Part shown: piece by piece, positions 45,960-57,879 of the stretch
Layout: each line of letters begins with the position of its first letter
How positions within the stretch are numbered: position 1 is the first letter of the stretch
Assembly (NCBI RefSeq): GCF_036850765.1
Contig: NC_089493.1
Span: 185,537,140-185,601,139 of the forward strand
DNA from: Saccopteryx bilineata
Lineage: Eukaryota > Chordata > Mammalia > Chiroptera > Emballonuridae
Direction of reading: 5' to 3'
DNA: 64,000 nt
The notes under the pieces: generated by a model
Told to the model about the DNA's origin: nothing
Database searches by the model: none
The model's input: the letters and a program-made list of their open reading frames with translations, nothing else
Made by a program: the position numbers and the translations under genes

Positions 45960-46830
45960 TTTAATATCTTTACAGAATCTCAAAGAGCACATTGTGAAGT
46001 ATACTTGGTTAGTGTTTGGAGAAAGCCGTTTTATATTATAAACTATCAACAATTATTGGTTGGACTAGAGAGGGCTGAGGAATTCTGGAGTGGCAAATTT
46101 GTCCTCAATAGAAATGAAATGTCATATAGAACCATAGGAGATTTTTAAATTTCCAGAAGGGACTTTTTATATCGTCAGTATATTTTGTCGTTTGGATGGT
46201 ATACTGAATATGGATGGAAAAAAAAAATCAATATTAAATGCATTTTATTTAAATTAAAAAATGTGCATCATATTCAGCTGCAACGGCTCAATGGTTGCGC
46301 TAAAACAATCTAAAAGTTGTTAATTCCACAGCATGAGGCTTTATATATGCAGGACGAGATGACATCTACTTTGTGCCAGAGTTCCAGATTACTGGCTGCC
46401 TTTGCCTCTGATATATGTGAGGGCTCAGCCGAATATGCTCTGTGAGAAGAGAAATCAGTGTGTTTGTATTACTACTATTTCCAAAAGAAAAGCTGCATTT
46501 CTTTCTGAAAGACTTGAGAGATCCATTGTTTGCTGTTCTCTTATTCTTATTTTATAGCAGAAATTCCTCTTAGAATTAGAGGAGTTTAAGATTTTTTTCT
46601 TTTAGATTGCTACCTTTAAGGAACTAGTCATAAATCTACATATATTAGGCTTCTTAAAGCTTTATTTGCATAACTGATTTGAAAGCAACATTTGTTATCA
46701 GCTTATGCCTTGATGCTATTATCCCACGGCAATTAATTCCGACCACTGTGAGATGTCAAGGATGATCTGTGTCTAGTGTGTGACCCGTGTTCTTTTCCTT
46801 TGTCAAAGTAGAAGGCATTGGATAAGCAAC
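45960..46830. promoter_or_regulatory. Repeat-free block, possible conserved non-coding DNA
   Basis: No repeats recognised. 46260-46600 has mixed composition reminiscent of conserved non-coding sequence. Weak case. Confidence 0.2.
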
Positions 46831-46849
46831 TTAGATTCTAGGAAGTTTA

Positions 46850-47213
46850 GCCTGACCAATGGTGGCACACTGGATATAGAGCATGGTTCTAAACCCCAAG
46901 GTCGCTTGCTTGAGCACAGGCTCATCGGCCTGAGTGCAGGCTCATCAGCTCGAGCTCAGGGTTGTCGGCTGTTGTGTGGGATCATTGACATGACCCCATG
47001 GTCACTGGCTGGAGCCCAAACGTCACTGGCTGGACACCCAAGGTCACTGGCTTGAGCCTAAGGTCACTAGCTTGAGCAAAGGGTCTCTGGCTTGACTGGA
47101 ACTCCGTGATCAATGCACATATGAGAAGCAATCAGTGAACAACTAAAGTGATGCAACTATGAGTTGATGCTTTTTATCTCTTTATTGTCGGTCTCTCATT
47201 GAAAAAAAAAAAA
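46850..47213 (+). mobile_element. Family D SINE with ~20-bp internal repeats
   Basis: Head 'gcctgaccaatggtggcaca'. Interior 46990-47098 has about five degenerate copies of 'aaggtcactggcttgagccc'. Ends in A12. Clear target duplication 'gattctaggaagtt' (46835, 47215). Confidence 0.93.
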
Positions 47214-47269
47214 GGATTCTAGGAAGTTGAGAAATAAACACTTAACTATTCCTCATGACTGGTTACTCC

Positions 47270-47670
47270 TCTCCCCCGTCACTATGGAATGAAAGGCATT
47301 CCCAGGTGTTGGGTCCCTCCACTCTTTTCTTTTTTGGGGTACTTCCCATCGGCTCCTTTTGTGGTTAAATCCTCAAATTTGTATCTGGTCATGAACCTTC
47401 ATTGCCCTTCAATTTATTTATAAACCTTGAGAGGCGTATTCCCCCCTCCCCACCACCCCAGTCACAGCTGCAGCTCAAATAATGTAATTCTCAACTGGTA
47501 AACTTTGCTTCAGAACATCAATCCCTACCTAGCACGATATTTACTTCTTTACTGTTTTTACACAGCATAGTCTTCACAGTTTCCTTACTAAGATGGACCA
47601 TCTGTGAGGGTGGTGGCCTTGTTCCCCATCCTGAGGATTATATATGGCACATAGTGGGTGCACAACAACC
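47270..47670 (+). repeat. L2-like 3' end
   Basis: 'ggaccatctgtgagggtggt', 'atatggcacatagtgggtgc' resemble the L2 3' end. Divergent. Confidence 0.45.
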
Positions 47671-48049
47671 ATTTTTTTAAAATTCAGTGAGAGGAGGGGA
47701 GGCAGACAGACAGACTCCCCTGCATGGACCCTGACCAGGATCTACCTGGAAAACCCACTGGATTGATGCTCTGCCCATTTGGGGCATTACTCCATTGCTC
47801 AGCAACTGAACTCTTCTTAGCACCTGAGGCAGAGGCCATGAAGCCATCCTCAGTGCCTGGGGCCAACTTGCTCCAATTGAGCCATGGCTGCAGGAGGGGA
47901 AGAGAGAGGGAGAGAGAGAAAAAGAGAAATGAAGGGGGTGGAGTGGAGAAGCAGATGGGCACTTCTCCTATGTGCCCTGACCAGAAAATGAACCTGGGAC
48001 ATCCACATGCCAGGTTGATGCTCTACCACTGAACCAACCAGCCAGGGCC
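47671..48049 (-). mobile_element. Family A SINE, old divergent copy
   Basis: Minus-oriented, head 'gaaccaaccagccagggcc'. Short imperfect target duplication (about 'caacaaacc'). No intact CTCF-like core. Confidence 0.88.
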
Positions 48050-48088
48050 TCAACAAACCCCTTTTAAACAAACGAATGCATTTTCTTT

Positions 48089-48493
48089 TTTTTTTTTTTT
48101 TTTCTTTTTCATTTTTCTGAAGCTGGAAACAGGGAGAGACAGTCAGACAGACTCCCGCATGCGCCCGACCGGGATCCACCCGGCACGCCCACCATGGGGC
48201 GACGCTCTGCCCACCAGGGGGTGATGCTCTGCCCATCCTGGGCCTCGCCATGTTGCGACCAGAGCCACTCTAGCGCCTGAGGCAAAGGCCACAGAGCCAT
48301 CCCCAGCGCCCGGGCCATCTTTGCTCCAATGGAGCCTTGGCTGCGGGAGGGGAAGAGAGAGACAGAGAGGAAAGCGCGGCGGAGGGGTGGAGAAGCAAAT
48401 GGGCACTTCTCCTGTGTGCCCTGGCCGGGAATCGAACCCGGGTCCTCCACACGCTAGGCCGACGCTCTACCGCTGAGCCAACTGGCCAGGGCT
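48089..48493 (-). mobile_element. Family A SINE
   Basis: Target duplication 'gaatgcattttcttt' (48074, 48494), exact. Both CTCF-like cores present but each with a change (CCACCATGGGGCG near 48189; CCACCAGGGGGTG at 48211-48223). Confidence 0.95.
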
Positions 48494-48508
48494 GAATGCA
48501 TTTTCTTT

Positions 48509-50505
48509 AAAGGCACGCTGTATCTCAGCATTCCTTCCTGCAGTCTTGTGGTTCTGCTATTTTACCACCACAGTATATACTATTCCTCTTTTCTTAACCT
48601 AAATGTTTTTTCCTGCTTGAAGATAACATGTGATACATTAATTCTATAGTTTGAGAATCCCCTGGTTAGAGAAGGATTCATGAGAAATAATCAATACAAA
48701 TGACAATATTTATGTTGAGCTCTTTCTTTTTCTGTGAAAATAATTTCTATAGACATTTTGCTTCCTCTAAAATCTTTCCAATCTACCATCAGACTATCTG
48801 TGGAGTTGTGACAAGATTTGCTGGTTGTGGTCTCAGGGTATAGAGGCTGCAACCCGAAAATTAATTACATGGGAGTATTTTAAAGAAGTACATTAGAATT
48901 AACTTCTTTTTGTTCTGATCTATAAGCATTTTAAATTTCATACTGGCCCCCGTTGTGTGCGGGAAAGATCCACAGATAATTTGTGCTTTCAATGCACAAG
49001 TCTTTCCATGAATGTGATAGGAAGGGCCAAATTGCCTTTGTGCCACTTAGAAATGCAGGACAGAGCCACTGACAGGTGTCACCTGGAATTTCATATCACA
49101 CAAACATACCCTCCCTGGGCCAGTAAAGGGTTGCCTATATGATTTTAGTGGGTTCCTTCTGGTTCCCCTAGAAATAACGGGTTAGCGCACCTCGGACTGT
49201 CTGAAGATCATTGATATAATCACAAATTGAAACGGGACTCTGAGCTCTCTGTCCACAGAAAAGCCTGCCTGGCTCTCTCTGTATTTGAAGTGATTAACGA
49301 CGCTGTAGCATTATGGGAAAATGCTATGTCTATAATTATAGGGAGCCACAGGAGGGAGAAACCCTTTCTGGTAGTGGTCTTTGAAGCCACCCAAGTTATT
49401 TGAGTCTGAGTCATTAGGCAGAAAGAAAGTATGACAAATATTTTAGAAGAAAAAGAAAGAGAGAAAATTTGGTGATGTGAGAGGGATAGTGTTTTGGAGG
49501 AGACGATGTATGTGAGAAAGACAGAAAATCAGCGGGGGTCACGACAAGGTCACGGACAGGAGGCGGTATCGAGTCAACAGTTAAATAAGCCATTATATTA
49601 TTATAATAGAACTGACTTGCTCTCTAATAATCTCCCTATCTGTCCCTATCATTTCAACCTCCCTTGTCATCTGTTATATGGAAACAATATTTCTCACCAT
49701 CTTTGTGGGGCACAGTGACACAGGCAGACTTTATTATATGTATAAAATACTACATAAATGTTATAAACGATGATATGGAATAGGTGATTCTAATTGTTAC
49801 CCTCCCCACCTCCCCCCATCGCTTTGGTGTTTGTGAAAACATAAGCCTCCTTAAAGTGAAGAGAGTTTCAGGCTCGTGTGAGTTTCAGAATCACTTTTAA
49901 GGTGTCAGGGATACGTGAGCCTTTGTTTCCCTCTCCAGGCCTTGGTCACCCACTTCGAGGAGGTGGGCTGCCACAGCCGGCTGCCTGGGGACAGTGTTGG
50001 GTTGACACACCAGCCGCCTGGCCAGGGGATGTAAATACGAACTGGCAGCGTCATGCCCTTTCTGACCACTTGGTGCCGCTCTAGCTTTAAGAACTGCTCA
50101 GCCCCAGCCGGAATCCAGGGAAACGGCTTCCTCTCGGGTTGGCTTCTGTGGTTTCAAAGACAGTCATTGTTCTGAAGAAGGTCATTTGGAGAGTTGGGCG
50201 GCTGATGTGATTAGAATGTGTATAGCAAGTCGCATTCCAGGTGCTTTTTGTGCTAACGCTTAGGTGTTATTACCAGCATTAATTATCTGAGGGACATGTA
50301 ACAAACACAGGTGGGCCCTTGTTGGTTCATTTATTTGAAAAGCAAGGCTCTGCAGAATGCAAACAGCCAGGTAGCCACACAGGCCTTAAACTTGGAGTTT
50401 AATTTAGGGATAGACTACAGCTTCCCACCCACATACCTAGTCCATTCATAGAGTGAATGTTATAGAAAGAAAATTAGCTCAATATTAGTTCCTCCCCAAT
50501 ATATG
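48509..50505. other. SINE-free, low-repeat DNA
   Basis: No gene. 49160-49480 includes 'gtgattaacgacgctgtagc' and 'ctataattatag', words frequent in developmental enhancers. ORFs are short and unsupported. Confidence 0.35.

Positions 50506-50543
<38 letters not shown>
50506..50543. repeat. (CA)n microsatellite
   Basis: About 18 CA units. Confidence 0.95.
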
Positions 50544-50548
<5 letters not shown>

Positions 50549-52900
50549 TCCGTAGTAAAAACATAAAGAACTTAAAGATGCTGTTGTTGAGTATGCTTCC
50601 AGGCATTCAGTAGGTTCAAGGTCTTCCCCGCTCCCTCCTTACTTGTATAAACTTTTTAATTCATCTACAAAAAGGACATTTTCCTTCATAGAAAGAACCA
50701 TCTTTCAAATTGAGCTAATGGCTTCTAGTATTATCCAAAATGTTACCCAAAATGATCCATCTTCTCTCTCGCCGCCTCTCTTTTCCTTCTGGGACCACAC
50801 GGGCTGCAAGAAAGGACCCTGTGCGCAGGCTTTCACAGCTCCGAGATGACTTTCAAAATTGGAGGACGTTGGAGCACTTAGCTGAAGGGTCTGTGTTCTG
50901 TTTTAATGGGAGCCCCAGAGGGGGGCTTGCCCACTTCTAAAGATGCTATTGAGAACCGGGCTTTTCTGACTCATTAATTTGGCAAGCCAAAAGAAGGCTG
51001 CCATTAAGAAATTCCTTTGCAAACAATTGCACGTAAAACCTCAATTTTTTTCTTTTTCTTTTTCTTTTCTGTCTGACGCATTTACGGAAAGTGCTTCGCT
51101 TGTTTATGCAGGTGTTCTTCAGCTGGCCCTGGCTGGGGAGTGGACTGGCCCTACAGGCTGAGCTGAGGTGCTGGCTGAAGCCGTGCCTGAGCCCCTTCTG
51201 ATTTAACTGCTTACCTTCCCTCTCTCTGAGCCTCAACCTGCCTTCTGGTTTCCCCTCCATCTTAGCATTGAGTTAACTGCTTCTGGGATTCAGCTTGTCA
51301 CCCTTGGCTTGTCGTTGGGTCTGGAGGTCAGGGAGCTCTGTTAGGACTCTGAGCTGCCATTTCCTTGTGTAAGTTTAGGCAAATCACTTAACTGGCTTGC
51401 ACTTCGTGTCCCCCATCTGTAAAGAGGGCTATTTTGAGCAGTAGATAGAACACCACATGTCTGGCGTTAGAAGAATCAAACTCTTCCGGTACTTGTTCCA
51501 AATGAAGTTTTCTGAACCTGATTTTTGATAACTGGCCCAGAATCTTCAGGGGAAAGCCCAGGGATCCGCACTGTTGAAAAAGAGTTCCAGGAAATTCTTA
51601 TACTCACCGATGTGTGAGACGTCCTGGCTTGAGGAATATGTTTTCTGAGGGGTAACTGTTTATAAAAAGATCAGGGAAAAGAGTATCACCCAAAGAAAGG
51701 AAGGAAGGAGTCATGGGTGGACTCAGGCATCCCAGTGTTTTGTGGGGGACAGACTTTGGGGGGCAAAAGACTAGGTCTGATTTGATCAGGGCTGTCCTAA
51801 ATCCTCTAGAGAAAGGACAACGTGGATAACTGACTTGGTTCTGTGGCTGAAGTCGTGTGCACAGTGCCCTCCTAGCTAAAGTGAAGATGCTAAATCCTCC
51901 TCCTTGACAACCTTTAATTTGTCGCCTTTTCCAAATACAACGCGTTGAGTTTGTCTGGGGTGCCTGCAGATGTGGGAGTGAGGCAGGCTCGTTCCCTCCG
52001 GCTTCTGCTGAATAGCAGACTGGCTCCCTAGGCTGCGGGCTCTGCAGCAAGGGTGACACACGTTTTGTTGGTTTCTTTGGATTTCAGGGTCTCACCTGGA
52101 GCACATGTGCAGGACGGGTGTCTGTCCCTGAGCACGTGAGTCGGGTAGGAAAACGGTTTCTTAGCCTCTGGTGTATGCTGATTCATCCCCCCGTTTCCTC
52201 GTTCTGTCCACATTCATACATTGACTCAAGGCTTGGTCAGATTTGGGTTCCTGGACTGATAGGACTGTTTTGGGGAGCTGATGCTCTGGATGAAACTAGG
52301 TCACATTAATTGAAAGTTAGGGGTGACCAGATCTATAGAATGCAGTTCTTAAGGCAAATGAATTCAGTATTGGCCAGCAGCTGGGCCAGCTTTCTAGTGG
52401 AGATCATTCTAGGAGATTAAGTGTCCAACGACCCAATTCGAGTCTGATGGCAAAGCTTACCTACCATGTGGAAAATTGAGCCATGGGGACTGGGGTTCCT
52501 GCTGCCCCCTGGGCTGTGGCTGACCCCGGCAATTGAACAAGTCACAACAGAGAGGATTGTTTTGGACATTGTTAATATTTCCCCGAGGCATTAACGGCCC
52601 TCTACTTTTTCTCAAAGTTCAGAATAATAGGAGAAATGCAGATTTCTGGGCCCTAACTATTGCCAGGCATAGGCGTTGGGCAGGGCATAACAGGAACTCA
52701 AGAAAATAATTGGACTTGGTCTGGAAGCGACTATTCCAGGGTCCGGGCCATCCCAAGGCCCCTCCTCTCCACCATGCTGGGCGTTAAGGGGAGTTTTGCT
52801 CCTCACTGCAAAACTCAGCATTAGAAGTAAGAGCCTTTTTAGTCTCTAGATCATTCAGTCTTTGACTCCTGGCCTCGGCCTTATTATCACCTGTCATAAT
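50544..52900. other. SINE-free, low-repeat DNA with MER5-like scraps
   Basis: Fragments at 51500-51605 ('gcccagggatccgcactgtt') and 52620-52665 ('aatgcagatttctgggccct') resemble MER5A. The 151-codon minus ORF (51604-52059) has no recognisable domain. Confidence 0.35.
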
Positions 52901-52947
52901 CAAGGACCATATAACTTTTTTTTTTTTAAATTAAGATTTACTTTTGT

Positions 52948-53073
52948 GGCCTGACCGGTGGTGGCGCAGTGGATAAAGCATTGACCTAGAACGCGGAGGT
53001 CGCTGGTTTGAAAACCTGGGCTTGTCCGGTCAAGGCACATATGGGAGTTGATGCTTCCTGCTCCTTTCCTGTG

Positions 53074-53119
<46 letters not shown>

Positions 53120-53159
53120 GCTAATAGAAATGAATAAATAAAAAATATTTTTTTAAAAA
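52948..53159 (+). mobile_element. Family C SINE
   Basis: Head 'gcctgaccggtggtggcgca', B box 'ggtttgaaaacc', (CT)n body, A-rich tail. Flanked by 'ttacttttgt' / 'tttgcttttgt'. Confidence 0.93.
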
Positions 53160-53547
53160 AGCTTTGCTTTTGTTAGAGTGGTTGCAGGTCCACAGCACAG
53201 TGGCGGGGGAGGGACTGCGGTTGCCCGCGCCCACTTTGCCCCCACACAGCCGCACGGCTCCCCCAGCACCAGCACCCCCCACCCTAGTGAGACGGTTGTA
53301 ACGAGGGGAGAACCTCCGTGGACACATCGTGATGTCCAAAGCCTGTGGTTTTTATTTGGGGGCTCCTAACAGTTTTGAATTTCATTCGCTCCACCTGCGA
53401 ATAGTAAGCGAGCAGACGTCTCTCAGGTGGTCTGGCTGTTTCTGTTCCCGTGTTTTAAGTAGGTAACAAGGAGAGGTTTGTAGGTTTTTGTTAACTTTTA
53501 TATGATGTGGACGAGACTACGCCCTGCTTAGTCTTTTATTTTAGAGC

Positions 53548-53665
53548 GGTGATTCTCGAAATGTTGTTCCAAGAGAGCGGTATTAGCCTGCCCGGGGAAC
53601 AGGTTGGGGACGCCAGGGCTCAGCCCCTGGTCCAGACCCTTGTCATTTGAAAACTGCTGAACTTC
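53548..53665 (+). repeat. MER5-like hAT fossil
   Basis: Starts 'gcggtgattctcgaaatgtt' (compare CAGTGGTTCTCAAA...) and continues with 'gggctcagcccctggtccag'. Divergent. Confidence 0.45.
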
Positions 53666-54410
53666 AGGGAGGTGTTGCTCACCGGACTGAAGTTGCAATG
53701 AGCACTGATCCTTCATAGAACGGCACTGAGGAGGCTGGACAGAGGCTGGTCTGGGGCTCTGTGGGCAGGATGTGGGGAAGACAACCACATTGATCGGCTG
53801 TGTCACCGCTACTTTCATTTTTCTGCCTGTGGTGGACCCTGCCAGCGTGTTAGAAAAATTCCTCAGCCTCTGGGCTTCTTGGTCCTTGTTTGTAGACATA
53901 GGGAATGAGGGTCTTACAGCATCTGTCTGTTGTGGGGTTAAGTGAGGGCGGAGGGTGCCTTCGGAGGCAGGTGCTCAGTGATGCCCCCTCGGGGCCTCCC
54001 CTGGAGACATTGATCCCGCCAGACCCCGAGGGCAGGGGGCGGGGCCAGCCTCTCCTATGCTCAGTGTTGTAGCTCATAGTAACTAGCACGGTTTCTGACC
54101 CAGAACTTACTGCTTTCTGAAGCAAAGAAGAGACCTGTCAGGAAAAACCTATGGGCCGATTCTGAGGTCTGGGTCAGAAGTGTTTGCACCTGGAGTCAGG
54201 CGTGGGTGAGTGGAAGGTGAACAAGAACACGGACCTTGGCCCTCGTGGAAGCCTAATGCTCTGGGTTGGCTCGGCCTTGCCCCACGGGCAGGGGTGGGGA
54301 GCATGGCCCACCCCCTCCCTGGTCTGAGCTCCTTAGGCATCTGAGTCAGTCCCAGCCCCATGTGGTGACACGGTATGTCCACAGTAACCTGACGGCTACA
54401 CAGACCAGAA
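53666..54410. other. GC-richer DNA upstream of a TATA box
   Basis: Contains a GC box 'gggggcggggcc' near 54033-54045. The minus-strand ORFs at 53528-54382 show no domains and are treated as chance. Confidence 0.35.
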
Positions 54411-54414
54411 AGAC

Positions 54415-54568
54415 TATAAAAACCCTTCCAGGAGTTCCCTGATCATCGTAAGGTGATTCGGCACCGAGCGAGTGGACCGCGAGAGCAGGACGAGCGTCCT
54501 AACTCCCTGATTGTCCACGGACACCATTTCGAGGACCCCCTGGGCTGTTCCCGCTGCTTCGAGTAAGT
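54415..54568 (+). promoter_or_regulatory. Candidate TATA promoter with first exon and splice donor
   Basis: 'ctataaaaaccc' at 54414-54425, then about 140 bp of CpG-bearing sequence ('caccgagcgagtggaccgcg') ending 'ttcga' followed by gtaagttt, a near-consensus donor (GT at 54563). The spacing fits a start near 54445 and a ~118-bp first exon. It could be a lncRNA promoter or the R/U5 part of an unrecognised LTR; no TG/CA ends or target duplication were found. Confidence 0.3.
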
Positions 54569-54579
54569 TTCTCTACACG

Positions 54580-54899
54580 TTCTTCATGTTTATTCAGGAA
54601 CCGTTGGCGGAAATAGAAGTTGTTAGTAGAATTGCTTTACCGTCATTTAACTGAGTTCACATACCCAGCAAAATTAATGACGCAAGGAGGAGGAGCAGCC
54701 AATGGTGTATGAAGAGCCGCAGAGTTTTTACAAATACTGGAAGCTACCAAAGCCCTTGGAGGCAGAAACAGAAGGTGAAGGCAGTGGAGCTATGCAAGAA
54801 TTTTTGGGATGTACCATCAACTTTTTGTATGACACCAAAAAAAAAAAAATACTAGGACCTCATTTTGCTCTACTGGCATTGTGTCATTGTTTATGAAAA
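54580..54899. other. Unassigned DNA
   Basis: Short plus-strand ORF (54702-54896) without recognisable domain; A-run at 54837-54850. Confidence 0.4.
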
Positions 54900-54916
54900 C
54901 TGAGAAGGTTTTTGTT

Positions 54917-55293
54917 TTGTTTTTTGTCTTTTTGTCTTTTTCTGAAGCTGGAAATGGGGAGGCAGTCAGACAGACTCCCGCATGTGCCCGACCGGGATCC
55001 ACCTGGCATGCCCACCAGGGGGTGATGCTCTGCCCATCCAGGGCGTCGCTCTATTGCAACCAGAGTCATTCTAGCACCTGAGGCAGAGGCCATGGAGCCA
55101 TACTCAGTGCCTGGGCCAACTTTGCTCCAATGGAGCCTTGGCTGTGGGAGGGGAAGAGAGAGACAGAGAGGAAGGAGAGGGGGAGGGATGGAGAAGCAGA
55201 TGGGCGCTTCTCCTGTGTGCCCTGGCCTGGAATTGAACCCGGGACTTCCACACGCCAGGCCGATGCTCTACCACTAAGCCAACTGGCCAGGGC
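54917..55293 (-). mobile_element. Family A SINE
   Basis: Exact target duplication 'ctgagaaggtttttgtt' (54900, 55294). CTCF-like core with one change (CCACCAGGGGGTG, 55012-55024). Confidence 0.95.
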
Positions 55294-55329
55294 CTGAGAA
55301 GGTTTTTGTTAGAAAGCAGGAGTTCCCTT

Positions 55330-55790
55330 CTAGATTTCTCCTCCCCAGGTTATTGAGGTGTATGTAATTTACACATAATACAATTTGCCCATTTGGGTGT
55401 AGAGTTTGAATTTTGAAATTGTATGCAGTGGTGTAACCACCAACACAATCAAGGCATAGGAAGATTTTTGTTGCCCTGGGGACCCTGCAGTCCACGGTGA
55501 CCCCTAGCCTCAGATAAGTACTAATCTGATTTTTATCACTGGAGTTTTATCTTATTTAGAATGTCATGTAAACGGACTCCTGCACTGTGTAGTCTTCTGT
55601 GTTTGACTTGTTTCACTCAGAGTTCTGTTTTGGAGATTTACCCATGTTGTGTATGAACCACTTTGTCCCTTTTTATTACTGAGTAGTGTTACAATGTATG
55701 AATATACCACCTGTAGATGGACATTTAGGTGGCTTCCAGTTCTTGGCTCTTACACATACATTGGCTCTGAACATTTGTGTATAGAAAAAG
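55330..55790 (-). repeat. L1M 3' region, antisense
   Basis: 'gtatgtaatttacacataat', 'gtaaccaccaacacaatcaa', 'ttgtttcactcagagttctg', 'gatggacatttaggtggctt' match antisense L1M tails. Confidence 0.85.
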
Positions 55791-55967
55791 AATTCAAGAG
55801 CCTTACGAGTACTTCCCAATGAAGTATAAGGAGATGAGGATTCCCTCATCAAAATATTAAATTAGTATGAGTGTTAACTGAGTCTGTGTAAATGATTACG
55901 GGAAATTTTAAAAATTTCAAGTCATGAAATAGACTGTAGAGATATATTGCTAAAAATGTTTAGATAT

Positions 55968-56137
55968 CCCTGGCTCGATAGCTCAGTGGGTTAGAAGAGC
56001 ATCGTCCTAGAGTGCCATTTTGATCCCTGGTCAGGGCACATACGGGGACAGATAAATGTTCTTGTCTCCTTCTCTCTCTCTCCCTTCCTCTCTCACTGAA
56101 ATCCATAAAATCAATCAATCAATCAATCAATAATTTA
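55968..56137 (+). mobile_element. Family B SINE
   Basis: Head 'ccctggctcgatagctcagt', B-box-like 'ttttgatccctgg', (CAAT)n tail. Target duplication approx. 'aaaatgttwggatmt'. Confidence 0.87.
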
Positions 56138-56202
56138 AAAAATGTTAGGATCTAGGATAGATTAATTTTGAAATGCATTTTTTTTCTCATTTGGTTTTCT
56201 CA

Positions 56203-56209
56203 TGGTCCA

Positions 56210-56240
<31 letters not shown>

Positions 56241-56522
56241 TCAAATGAGAGGCAGTGAGGCAGAGAGACAGACTCCCACATGTGCCCTGACCAGGATCCA
56301 CCTGCAACCTTGATCTGGGTCTGATGTTCTGCCCATCTGGAGCTGCTGCTCTGTTGCTTGCGGCCAACTTACTCAAACCATTCGAGCCATGACTGTGGGA
56401 GGAAAAGAGGGGGCGAGAGCCGGAGAAGCAGACAGTCACTTCTGTAAGGCCCGACCAGGAATTGAACCTGGGATTTCCACACGCTGAGCCGACACTCTAC
56501 CATTGAGCCAACCAGCCAGGGC
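56203..56522 (-). mobile_element. Family A SINE, shortened old copy
   Basis: T-run at left, head 'gagccaaccagccagggcc' at right. Internal part including the CTCF-like core is missing. Flanking 'catttggtttt' on both sides. Confidence 0.85.
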
Positions 56523-56699
56523 CCCATTTGGTTTTGAGTCTCTTCAAACCAACGTTTGCCAGGAAACAACACAGCAACGCAGCTCTGAATTCATGTTCAC
56601 TTATCTCCTCTCCTTTGTCCTCATTTTCATATCTGTCCCATTTCTAATTTTACTTCTCTCTGCCAGCAATACAGAAGCTCCTTATTGACTTTATCAGAT

Positions 56700-56845
56700 T
56701 AATATTCTTAACAAAACATGTTATTGCCACCCCCATCTTATAGATGGAAGAACCGAGGCCCTAAAATGTAAGTAATACTAGCAAATCCAGGCCTGGAACT
56801 CAAGGCTGATTTCTCAGCCTATGCTCTCCCTGCTAGAGCACCCGG
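56700..56845 (+). repeat. MIR SINE
   Basis: 'ccccatcttatagatggaag', 'aaccgaggccc' and 'aggcctggaactcaaggctg' match MIR. Confidence 0.65.
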
Positions 56846-57296
56846 TACTGAGAAACATCTTCGCATTTCTTTCTGGGTAGATGTGATTGTCTATTGCTCC
56901 AGCACTTGGGGAGGGTAGGTGAGCTTATGATTCTTAGAAGGCTTGCAGGTAGAGAAGGAATGGAGGGAGAAATGCCAGAGCATGAGCCACAGGCAAAGGC
57001 GGGGGGTGGCTTTTGTCTTCATTGTGGAAGAGGATGTGTGACTAGCAGGATGGGGAAAACTTAAAAAGGAAAGGCTCTGGTGACCTTGGAATTGGATAAA
57101 GAAATGCCCTTTGCTGCTCTCAGCTGTCTCCTTGCTACCAGTTGGTTGCTTCTATTCCAAGTTTGATAACTGGAACTTAATTACCCTTGGCCTCTGACAT
57201 TGGCTGGCTGTCCTCTTTCCTGCGTCCTCTTCATGCATGGAAACTGGGAGCTTCTTTCAAGGTATTTCTGACTGGTTGAGGCCAAAGTGATCTCTC
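56846..57296. other. Unassigned DNA
   Basis: No feature recognised. Confidence 0.4.
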
Positions 57297-57304
57297 CTCT
57301 AAAT

Positions 57305-57501
57305 CAGGTGTCCCCAAACTACGGCCCGCAGGCCGCATGCAGCCCCCTGAGGCCATTTATCCGCCCCCCCTCCCCCGCCGCACTTCCAGAAGAGGCACCT
57401 CTTTCATTGGTGGTCAGTGAGAGGAGCACTGTATGTGACTGCCCTCCAACGGTCTGAGGGACAGTGAACTGGCCCCTGTTTAAAAAGTTTGGGGACCCCT
57501 G
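57305..57501. mobile_element. Non-autonomous hAT MITE, 197 bp deletion derivative
   Basis: Same ends as the 3713 element (CAGGTGTCCCCAAACT ... AGTTTGGGGACCCCTG) with exact 8-bp duplication CTCTAAAT (57297-57304, 57502-57509). About 135 bp of the AT-rich interior is absent. No coding sequence. Confidence 0.92.
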
Positions 57502-57659
57502 CTCTAAATTCATGATTCTGTTTGATAGTCATGAAGTACTTCATTGCATAAATACTTTCTGGTGGCAATACGTTAGCTAACTAAGGTAAATTAGCAATAA
57601 ATTAGCTAAAGAAGTAAAACAGCTAAAGAAGAGCTCATGTGTATATATTGTCTATGAAT

Positions 57660-57845
57660 AAAATGACATCACAGTAAAAACGTCTGTAACTTGTCACTAT
57701 CTTCATTGCATGTTATACTTGTCTTTCTGAGAAAGGATATGCTCTTCTGTCATAATTTATTTTACTGGTTCTGTGGTATGAATAAACTATCGTTTATTTA
57801 GCCATTTTACTATTCATCAATATTGAGGTCATTTGTTGTCATGAG
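57660..57845 (-). repeat. L1M fragment, antisense
   Basis: 'tcgtttatttagccatttta' then 'ctattcatcaatattgaggt' resembles the antisense L1M tail. Confidence 0.45.
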
Positions 57846-57879
57846 AAAACAGGAAGCTATATGCAAATGAGTATTTTCA

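Noticed and set aside
46990..47098. Regularly spaced repeats as a CRISPR array
   Set aside because: Eukaryotic context, degenerate contiguous 20-bp units without spacers, inside a SINE with its own target duplication.
50978..50991. TTTGGCAAGCCAAA palindrome as an NFI site
   Set aside because: NFI half-sites need a 5-bp spacer; here the spacer is 2 bp.
51604..52059. 151-codon minus-strand ORF
   Set aside because: No domain, and overlapped by unrelated ORFs in other frames; expected by chance in GC-richer DNA.
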